Of a stretch of 12,377 bases of DNA, positions 7,055 to 12,377 are shown piece after piece. How positions within the stretch are numbered: the stretch's first letter is position 1; each line of letters starts with the position of its first letter. Position numbers and translations under genes: made by a program. The notes under the pieces were generated by a model. The model did no database searches and was not told the origin of the DNA. It worked only from the letters and a program-made list of their open reading frames with translations. Source of the stretch: Bacteroidales bacterium UBA1253 (GTDB lineage Bacteria > Bacteroidota > Bacteroidia > Bacteroidales > Paludibacteraceae); assembly GCA_002308815.1 (NCBI GenBank), contig DBVX01000014.1, positions 19,230 to 31,606 of the forward strand, given 5' to 3'.

Positions 7055-7084
7055 AGAATTTTAAAGTAAAGAAGTTCAGTAGAT

Positions 7085-7687
7085 TTAGGGTTTCTGGGTT
7101 GAAGATTCTTTCTTTGCCCCGCGCAGACGCAGAATGTTGTCAATCTGCTCGAAGGTCAGATCCACCGTGTAATTGCCGTTGATAAGGAAATAATTATGGT
7201 GCTTCAGATAGTACGCACTGACGGGTTTCGTCACCTCCTGATAGATGCGAAGGCGTTTCTTGATGGTGTCGAAGTTGTCATCCGCTCTGCCGCTGGTCTT
7301 GCCACGTTCGAGCAGCCGCTTGATAACCTCGTCCTCGTCCACCATCAACTCCAGCATCACGGAATCCATACCCCTGCGCCTGAGCAGCAAGGTCAGCGCG
7401 TCCGCCTGCTCCACCGTGCGGGGATAACCGTCAAAAATGACTCCTTTGCAATCCTTGGGCAGAGCGTCTATATAATGGGCAATGAGATGAACCATCTTGT
7501 GGTCAGGCACGAGATTGCCCTTTGAGATGAGCTCGTCTATCTCTTTTCCGAGTTCGCTGCCTGACTGAATCTCGGCACGGAGCAAATCGCCCGTCGAGAG
7601 ATGCTGCAACCCGTATTGCTTGACCAACAGTTCCGACTGTGTTCCCTTTCCGCTGCCGGGAGCACCGAATAAAATCACATTCAACAT
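7085..7687 (-). CDS. adk: Adenylate kinase, short-LID form
   Basis: The 200-residue enzyme interconverts ATP + AMP and 2 ADP in the cytoplasm. Visible are the P-loop GAPGSGKGT (8-16), the AMP-binding STGDLLRAEI (31-40) and GNLVPD (57-62), the FDGYPRT segment (85-91) with the catalytic Arg, and RLLERGKTSGRADDN (124-138), which is the short LID without the four-residue zinc site. The tail after LRLRG (186-190) is Lys/Ser/Gln-rich and probably disordered. The ATG at 7687 follows a clear promoter by about 30 bp. In many Bacteroidales adk directly precedes obgE; here a secreted protein gene lies between them. Confidence 0.97.
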   Translation of the reverse strand: MLNVILFGAPGSGKGTQSELLVKQYGLQHLSTGDLLRAEIQSGSELGKEIDELISKGNLVPDHKMVHLIAHYIDALPKDCKGVIFDGYPRTVEQADALTLLLRRRGMDSVMLELMVDEDEVIKRLLERGKTSGRADDNFDTIKKRLRIYQEVTKPVSAYYLKHHNYFLINGNYTVDLTFEQIDNILRLRGAKKESSTQKP

Positions 7688-7715
7688 AATCTGAATCTGT
7701 TTAACAATAACGGCG

Positions 7716-7749
7716 GCAAAGATAGTGCAAGTTTTTATAAAATTCCGAA
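7716..7749 (-). promoter_or_regulatory. Bacteroidetes-type promoter of adk
   Basis: On the minus strand, TATCTTTGC (7724-7716) is a perfect TAnnTTTGC -7 box. The best -33 match is a weak TTCG (7749-7746) with a 21-bp spacer. The predicted leader is about 20-28 nt. An AT palindrome TTTTATAAAA lies within the spacer. Confidence 0.65.
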
Positions 7750-7861
7750 AAAAATTGGCAAAGTCAGTATTTTTTCAGTCCTTTGCCGATTGTTTCTGAA
7801 AGCAGGCGATCCGTCTGGCTGTAACAAATGGATTAGTTGTAAACAAAAAACACCAATACGA

Positions 7862-8521
7862 ATGAAAAAAATCACAAAAAATTTGTTCGCACAGTGCTTC
7901 ACAACTGTTGCCCTGTGCATATTCTTATTAACCGGCTGCAACTGCGGAAAATGCCGGTGTGGTGACAAACAATGCAATCAGGAAAAGGAGGAATGCGCTA
8001 TGCAAAAAGCAGCGATTGACAACATTATGAATCGCGTAAGCGTGCGTCAGTTTACAGGCGGGAAAATCACTGACGAGCAACTGGAACAAATGCTCCGGTG
8101 CGCGATGGCGGCCCCCACGGCGATGAACAAACAGCCGTGGGAGTTTCTTGTTATCAACGATGAGGAGATGATGACGCTTCTTGGCGAGGACTTCCCCTAC
8201 AGCCGTTGCGGCAACGGAGCGGCTGTTGCCATCATCCCCTGCGGCAACCTTCAGCGTGCCATTGAGGGTATGCCTGACTTCTGGATCAATGATCTCTCCG
8301 CAGCGACGGAGAACCTTCTTCTCGCCGCCCACGCGATGGGACTGGGAGCGGTGTGGACCGGCGTTCACCCCAACGCCGAACGCGTGAGACACCTGCAGGA
8401 ACTGCTCGGTCTGCCCGAGCACATCGTTCCGCTCTGCATCGTCCCCGTAGGCGTACCGGCCGAACAGCCGGAGGTGAAGGACAAGTGGGATACCTCGCGC
8501 ATCCATTACAACACATTCTGA
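7862..8521 (+). CDS. Lipoprotein nitroreductase-family flavoenzyme with a Cys-rich linker
   Basis: The 219-residue protein has a lipoprotein signal peptide (MKKITKN, hydrophobic run, LLTGC; lipidated Cys26). A short Cys-rich linker follows, with Cys at 26, 28, 31, 33, 38 and 45. The nitroreductase domain starts near 50. Family features are NRVSVRQFTGGKITDEQLEQMLRCAMAAPTAMNKQPWEFLV (57-97), with the FMN-binding Arg/Ser and Pro/Asn-Lys loop, AATENLLLAAHAMGLGAVWTGVHP (147-170) and the C-terminal RIHY (213-216). Such FMN enzymes reduce nitro compounds, quinones or enones with NAD(P)H and are normally cytoplasmic. Export with a lipid anchor is unusual, and its electron donor is unknown. ATG at 7862 is preferred to an upstream in-frame start because it opens directly with the signal peptide. 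The closest paralogue in the window is the gene at 10503. It precedes the GH127 gene by 32 bp and is likely co-transcribed with it. Confidence 0.88.
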   Translation: MKKITKNLFAQCFTTVALCIFLLTGCNCGKCRCGDKQCNQEKEECAMQKAAIDNIMNRVSVRQFTGGKITDEQLEQMLRCAMAAPTAMNKQPWEFLVINDEEMMTLLGEDFPYSRCGNGAAVAIIPCGNLQRAIEGMPDFWINDLSAATENLLLAAHAMGLGAVWTGVHPNAERVRHLQELLGLPEHIVPLCIVPVGVPAEQPEVKDKWDTSRIHYNTF

Positions 8522-8553
8522 AGATGACCTTTCATAACTAAGATTACATCCCT

Positions 8554-10425
8554 ATGAAGAAGTTTCTTTTGTCTTTTTGTCTGCTTGCAGTCATGACCGC
8601 CTGTCAGAAAGCGCACAAGCCCGACCTCGTCAATCAGCATGTCGATTTTGCCTGCGTCCATGTAGCCGACTCGTTCTGGTCGCCCCGTCTGGAGCGCGTG
8701 GCGCGTGTCACCATTCCCGTCTGCATCGACCAGACGGAGGTGCAGACGGGCCGCATCCGCAACTTCGAGAACACCGCCAAAGGCGAAGGCAAACATTCTG
8801 GCATATTCTTCGACGACTCGGATGTGTATAAGGCGTTGGAGGCGATAGCCTACAGTCTGATTAACTATCCCGATCCGGCGATGGAGGCGAAAGCCGATGA
8901 CTGGATAGCCAAGATTGCCGCCGCTCAGCAAAAAGACGGCTATATCAACACCTACTACACCCTGACAGGTCTTGACCGCCGCTGGACCGACATGGACAAA
9001 CACGAGATGTACTGCGCCGGACACCTCATTGAGGCGGGTATCGCCTACAACAAGGCGACCGGCAAGCGGACATTGCTCGAAGTCGGCATCCGCATGGCGG
9101 ATCATATCATGTCGCTCTTCAACGAGCAGGGAAGGCACTGGGTTCCCGGTCACGAGGAGATAGAACTGGCGATGGTCAAACTCTATGAGGAGACGCACGA
9201 GCGCAAGTACCTTGATTATGCCCATTGGCTTTTGTCGCAGCGCGGACACGGCTACGGCTACACGGAGAACGGCATCAAGGACTCGCTCAACCGGTGGAAC
9301 GCGCCTTACTATCAGGACGCTGTGCCGGTGTGTGATCTGCGCAGCATCTCCGGTCACGCTGTGCGCTCCATGTACCTCTACTGCGGAATGTGCGACGTGG
9401 CAGCACGCATATCGGGAACGGGCTACGAGGAGGCTCTTGACACTCTTTGGGAGGATGTCACGAAGCGGAATATGTACGTCACTGGCGGCATCGGCGTGGC
9501 TTACTGCACCGAGGGCTTTGCCAACGACTACGAACTGCCCAACAAGGAGGCGTACTGCGAAACATGCGCCTCCGTCGGGATGGCGCTGTGGAACAGCCGT
9601 ATGGCAGAGCGCACAGGCGATGCCAAGTACTATGACATACTGGAGCGCAGCGTCTATAACGCGATGCTGGCAGGCATCAATCTGGACGGCAACCTGTTCT
9701 TCTACGTGAACCCGCTGGCATCGGACGGCAACCACCACCGCAAGGCGTGGTACGGTTGCGCCTGCTGCCCGTCGAACATCTGCCGCTTCATGGCCTCATT
9801 GGGCAACTACATCTACGCGACCAACGACACATCTCTATATGTCAATCTGTATATCGGTAACGAGGCGGCGTTCAAGGTCGGGAAAGAGGATGTGTCCCTG
9901 ACTATGACCACCCGCTATCCGTGGGAGGGAAGGACGGACATCCTCTTCCGTAGCGGCATGCGTAAAGCCCTGATGCTCCGTGTCCCCGACTGGTGCAAAC
10001 ATTATACACTGTCGGTTAATGGCTCACCCTCCGAAACCATGGAGGAAAAGGGTTATGCGTATATTAACAGGGACTGGCAGGCGGGTGATGAAGTGTCGAT
10101 AGACTTTGACATGCCTGTTGAAGTTGTGGCAGCCGACCCGAGGGTGAAAGCCGACGAGGGCAGGCGTGCCGTTCAGCGCGGACCATTAGTCTATTGTGCC
10201 GAGCAGGCGGACAATCAGACTGACATAGAGTCAATCACCCTCACGGACGATACGCAACTGACCGCTGTCTGCGAGTCGGATTTGTTGGGCGGCATAGTGG
10301 CTATTGACGGCAGCGTGCAGACTGCTGACAATCAGGCGGAACCATTCCGCCTGATACCTTACTACGCTTGGGACAACCGCGAGAGCGGAAAGATGGCGGT
10401 GTGGCTGAAATACGAAATGAAGTGA
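8554..10425 (+). CDS. GH127 family beta-L-arabinofuranosidase, lipoprotein
   Basis: The 623-residue protein begins with a lipoprotein signal (MKKFLLSFCLLAVMTAC; Cys17) and then a single glycoside hydrolase family 127 (formerly DUF1680) domain. The N-terminal half has the alpha/alpha-barrel motifs GRIRNFENTAKG (66-77), DSDVYKALEAIAY (88-100), AAQQKDGYINTYY (123-135), HEMYCAGHLIEAGIAY (150-165) and SISGHAVRSMYLY (264-276). The active site is visible: Glu320 in VTGGIGVAYCTEGF as probable acid/base, Glu336 and Cys338 in EAYCETCASVG, and Cys404-Cys405 in CACCPSNICR, matching the zinc-thiolate site with a nucleophilic Cys described for HypBA1. The C-terminal region (about 440-623) is beta-rich. The family removes terminal beta-L-arabinofuranose from plant or hydroxyproline-linked glycans. 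It stands alone here, with no SusC/SusD pair or other carbohydrate enzyme in the window. The exact substrate is not determined. Confidence 0.92.
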   Translation: MKKFLLSFCLLAVMTACQKAHKPDLVNQHVDFACVHVADSFWSPRLERVARVTIPVCIDQTEVQTGRIRNFENTAKGEGKHSGIFFDDSDVYKALEAIAYSLINYPDPAMEAKADDWIAKIAAAQQKDGYINTYYTLTGLDRRWTDMDKHEMYCAGHLIEAGIAYNKATGKRTLLEVGIRMADHIMSLFNEQGRHWVPGHEEIELAMVKLYEETHERKYLDYAHWLLSQRGHGYGYTENGIKDSLNRWNAPYYQDAVPVCDLRSISGHAVRSMYLYCGMCDVAARISGTGYEEALDTLWEDVTKRNMYVTGGIGVAYCTEGFANDYELPNKEAYCETCASVGMALWNSRMAERTGDAKYYDILERSVYNAMLAGINLDGNLFFYVNPLASDGNHHRKAWYGCACCPSNICRFMASLGNYIYATNDTSLYVNLYIGNEAAFKVGKEDVSLTMTTRYPWEGRTDILFRSGMRKALMLRVPDWCKHYTLSVNGSPSETMEEKGYAYINRDWQAGDEVSIDFDMPVEVVAADPRVKADEGRRAVQRGPLVYCAEQADNQTDIESITLTDDTQLTAVCESDLLGGIVAIDGSVQTADNQAEPFRLIPYYAWDNRESGKMAVWLKYEMK

Positions 10426-10451
10426 AAGCTTTTTGTGCTTTCCTCTTTTTT
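10424..10451 (+). terminator. Rho-independent terminator after the GH127 gene
   Basis: A 6-bp perfect stem GAAAGC (10424-10429) / GCTTTC (10437-10442) with a 7-nt loop is followed by CTC and six T (10446-10451). The stem begins inside the TGA stop codon. The loop carries the TTTG -33 box of the next promoter. Confidence 0.65.
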
Positions 10452-10463
10452 CCGTACTTTTGC
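10432..10463 (+). promoter_or_regulatory. Bacteroidetes-type promoter of the second nitroreductase-pdxA-alaS unit
   Basis: TTTG (10432-10435), a 19-bp spacer and TACTTTTGC (10455-10463) fit the Bacteroidetes consensus well. The ATG at 10503 is 40 bp downstream of the -7 box. The -33 box is inside the upstream terminator hairpin. Confidence 0.8.
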
Positions 10464-10502
10464 CGCCCCCTAATGTAAAAAGCATACTATCTATTCTCAA
10501 AT

Positions 10503-11012
10503 ATGAACAGTTTCCTTGAATTATGCCGTGTACGGAGGTCGTATCGCAAGTACACCTCCGAGCCGGTCAGCAAAGAACAGTTGAACCGTATTCTCCAATG
10601 CGCGCTGATGTCGCCATCGGGCAAACGCCTTAACCCGTGGGAGTTCTACGTCTGCACCAATCAGACTACCATCCGCAGCCTCAAGGACTGTCGCACGATG
10701 GGCACAACGATGTTGGAGACAGCCCCCGTAGCAGTAGCGGTGGCTTTGGACGCGCAGAAAGCCGACACATGGCAGGCGGACGGTGCCATCGCGGCTTTGA
10801 ACCTGCAACTTGCAGCAGCCGATGAGGGATTGGGCAGCTGCTGGTGCCATATCCACGGACGCGACAACGCCGAAGCGCGCGTCAGAGAGGCTTTCGGCAT
10901 ACCCGAGAATCTCAACATACTCTGTCTTATCACCATCGGACACAAGGACGAGGAACGCCAACTATACGACCTAACGAAACTACCTTACTCCAAAATTCAC
11001 TATACAGAATGA
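10503..11012 (+). CDS. Cytoplasmic nitroreductase-family protein, compact form
   Basis: The 169-residue protein is a short single-domain nitroreductase, probably FMN-dependent. It shows RVRRSYRKYTSEPVSKEQLNRILQCALMSPSGKRLNPWEFYV (9-50), with the conserved Arg-x-Ser-x-Arg and the Pro-Ser-Gly-Lys loop before PWEF, then WQADGAIAALNLQLAAADEGLGSCWCHI (90-117) and a C-terminal SKIHY (163-167). There is no signal peptide. It is about 50 residues shorter than the lipoprotein paralogue at 7862, matching only its catalytic domain. Its TGA stop overlaps the pdxA start as ATGA, which indicates translational coupling. The substrate is unknown; a role near pyridoxal phosphate or flavin metabolism would be inference from coupling alone. 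Confidence 0.9.
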   Translation: MNSFLELCRVRRSYRKYTSEPVSKEQLNRILQCALMSPSGKRLNPWEFYVCTNQTTIRSLKDCRTMGTTMLETAPVAVAVALDAQKADTWQADGAIAALNLQLAAADEGLGSCWCHIHGRDNAEARVREAFGIPENLNILCLITIGHKDEERQLYDLTKLPYSKIHYTE

Positions 11013-12091
11013 AACCTACCATAGCCATCACAGCCGGCGACATCAACGGAGTCGGCTACGAAATCCTGCTCAAAGGATTGGAAGACAACCATATATTGGA
11101 AATATGCAAGCCCGTTATCTACGGTAACGCCAAGATTGCGAAGCAGCACGCCGCACTCATGGACGATGAGGTCAAAAAACTGTCGTTCACCGTCATCAAG
11201 GACGCTGCCGATGCCATCGACGGGAAAATCAGCCTTATCACCTGCTATCCGGATGACACGCCCCTGCAGATAGGTGTCAGCACACCCGAAGCGGGCAAAG
11301 CCAGCCTCGCCTCCTTGGAGCGCGCCTCACAGGACCTCAAAGCAGGCAAGGTGCAGGGTCTCGTCACTGCCCCTATCAACAAGGAGAACATACAGTCCGA
11401 ACAGTTCCGTTTCTCGGGGCACACCGAGTACCTGACCAAGCAGTTTGCGCAAGGCGGCGACTCGCTGATGATGATGGTAAGTGACTGTATGCGCGTGGCG
11501 TTGGTCTGCAATCACGTCCCGCTGCGCCAGGTGCCTGAGATGATAACCGAAGAACGCATCATCAACAAACTGCACACGCTGGACAAGACCCTGCGCGATG
11601 ACTTCACCATCGAGAAACCCCGCATCGCCGTCCTCGCCCTCAATCCCCACGCGGGCGACAACGGACTGATTGGCACGGAGGAGCAGGAAATCATCCGTCC
11701 TGCCGTGATGAAGGCGGTGGACGAAGGACTGTGCGTGTTCGGCCCCTACTCGGCGGACGGTTTCTTCGGTGCGGGCAGGTATGTGCATTTCGATGCCGTG
11801 CTGGCCATGTACCACGACCAGGGGCTCATCCCCTTCAAGTCGCTGGATATGAACGGCGTGAACTTCACCGCCGGACTGGACATCATCCGCACCTCACCCG
11901 ACCATGGCACAGCCTACGACCTCGCGGGCAAGAACCAGGCGAACCCCACCTCGTTCCGCCACGCGCTCTATATGGCGATTGACCTATGGCGCACACGCGA
12001 GGAGAATAAAGAACTGAAGAAGAACCCGCTGGAGATAGTGGAGATAACGAGCAACCACAAACGCCCGGATTTCCCCCTGCCCACGGAGTAA
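11009..12091 (+). CDS. pdxA: 4-hydroxythreonine-4-phosphate dehydrogenase
   Basis: The 360-residue enzyme oxidises 4-phosphohydroxy-L-threonine with NAD+ in the DXP-dependent route to pyridoxal phosphate. Hallmarks are IAITAGDINGVGYEI (5-19), GLVTAPINKENIQ (117-129), FSGHTEYL (135-142), the metal ligands His169 in CNHVPLR, His214 in NPHAGDNG and His269 in YHDQGLIPFK, and RTSPDHGTAYDLAG (294-307). The start at 11009 matches the family N-terminus and overlaps the upstream stop. A longer in-frame extension upstream would run through the nitroreductase gene and is not credible. alaS follows after 20 bp without a visible promoter. Confidence 0.96.
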   Translation: MKPTIAITAGDINGVGYEILLKGLEDNHILEICKPVIYGNAKIAKQHAALMDDEVKKLSFTVIKDAADAIDGKISLITCYPDDTPLQIGVSTPEAGKASLASLERASQDLKAGKVQGLVTAPINKENIQSEQFRFSGHTEYLTKQFAQGGDSLMMMVSDCMRVALVCNHVPLRQVPEMITEERIINKLHTLDKTLRDDFTIEKPRIAVLALNPHAGDNGLIGTEEQEIIRPAVMKAVDEGLCVFGPYSADGFFGAGRYVHFDAVLAMYHDQGLIPFKSLDMNGVNFTAGLDIIRTSPDHGTAYDLAGKNQANPTSFRHALYMAIDLWRTREENKELKKNPLEIVEITSNHKRPDFPLPTE

Positions 12092-12111
12092 ACACATAAA
12101 CAATAGCAACT

Positions 12112-12377
12112 ATGACAGCCAACGAAATACGCAAGTCGTTCCTAGACTTCATGCAGAGCAAGGGACACACCATCGTTCCCTCCGCGCCGATGGTTCTCAA
12201 AGACGACCCCACTCTGATGTTCACCAACGCCGGCATGAACCCGTGGAAAGGCATCATACTGGGCAACGACCCCATCGTTCATCCCCGCGTGGCGGACAGC
12301 CAGAAATGTCTGCGTGTCAGCGGCAAGCACAACGACCTGGAGGAGGTGGGGCACGACACCTACCACCACACCATGTT
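12112..12377 (+). CDS. alaS: Alanyl-tRNA synthetase, 5' part (cut by window edge)
   Basis: The first 88 codons are present. They encode [44 protein letters not shown] (about 4-47) and the class II motif region [26 protein letters not shown], which is diagnostic for the AlaRS catalytic domain. The enzyme charges tRNA-Ala. The full protein would be about 870 residues. The ATG at 12112 matches the family N-terminus. It is probably read through from the promoter at 10432-10463 via pdxA. Confidence 0.97.
   Translation, partial: MTANEIRKSFLDFMQSKGHTIVPSAPMVLKDDPTLMFTNAGMNPWKGIILGNDPIVHPRVADSQKCLRVSGKHNDLEEVGHDTYHHTM

Noticed and set aside
7757..7787. Inverted repeat GGCAAAG / CTTTGCC with a 17-nt spacer in the divergent region, with a possible -7 box for the lipoprotein nitroreductase
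   Set aside because: As a terminator it would have no upstream gene to end, and the loop is long. As a promoter, TTTG is not preceded by TA at the required position, although a TTG lies 20 bp upstream of the -7 position. Kept only as a possible regulator site.
8506..9738. A 410-codon open frame on the minus strand opposite the GH127 gene
   Set aside because: It lies wholly antisense to a clearly identified GH127 gene whose catalytic residues are intact. It has no recognised motif and arises from codon bias on the opposite strand.
10844..11008. An in-frame upstream extension of pdxA
   Set aside because: It would overlap the second nitroreductase gene for 165 bp and is not family-like; the canonical PdxA N-terminus begins at 11009.

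Overview
This is a chromosomal segment from a member of the phylum Bacteroidota, order Bacteroidales, possibly a Prevotellaceae relative. The evidence is four start-proximal promoters of the Bacteroidetes type (a TTTG/TTG-like -33 box, about 19-21 bp, then TAnnTTTGC at -7), a lack of Shine-Dalgarno sequences, a TamL-type lipoprotein Omp85, a short-LID adenylate kinase, and a secreted protein ending in the 'VFENGQ...YN..G.RV' tail common in Bacteroidales. Genus-level placement is inference. No RNA genes, insertion sequences, CRISPR arrays or attachment sites were seen, and no stretch over 300 bp lacks a gene.

Layout. The left two thirds (1-7687) reads on the minus strand; the right third (7862-12377) reads on the plus strand; the divergence point is 7688-7861. 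Read in the direction of transcription, the minus side holds: (i) adk, a two-copy secreted protein, then obgE (7687-4351); (ii) a compact pspC - padR - four-TM membrane protein operon (4229-2950) with its own promoter and ATGA coupling; (iii) kdsB - deoD - tamL (2886-1 and beyond), also with a clear promoter. The plus side holds: (iv) a lipoprotein nitroreductase followed by a GH127 beta-L-arabinofuranosidase lipoprotein (7862-10425), closed by an intrinsic terminator; (v) a second, cytoplasmic nitroreductase - pdxA - alaS (10503 onward, alaS cut by the window edge), starting from a promoter that overlaps that terminator.

How the genes work together. Most are housekeeping genes: nucleotide balance (adk, deoD), ribosome-associated GTPase (obgE), lipopolysaccharide Kdo activation (kdsB), outer-membrane biogenesis (tamL), pyridoxal phosphate synthesis (pdxA) and translation (alaS). 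The accessory content is envelope-facing: the secreted protein between adk and obgE, the PspC/PadR envelope-stress-like module, the cysteine-rich lipoprotein nitroreductase, and the lone arabinofuranosidase lipoprotein.

The most unusual DNA-level signals are two tracts of degenerate 7-bp tandem repeats with related units (AATTGAT and AGTTGAT) directly abutting or just upstream of start codons. One of them supplies the last codons and the stop of kdsB. I do not see a clearly new multi-gene system. The best leads are the heptamer repeats, the secreted protein lodged between adk and obgE, the Cys-rich lipoprotein flavoenzyme, and the spaced GTAC motifs over the padR operon promoter.
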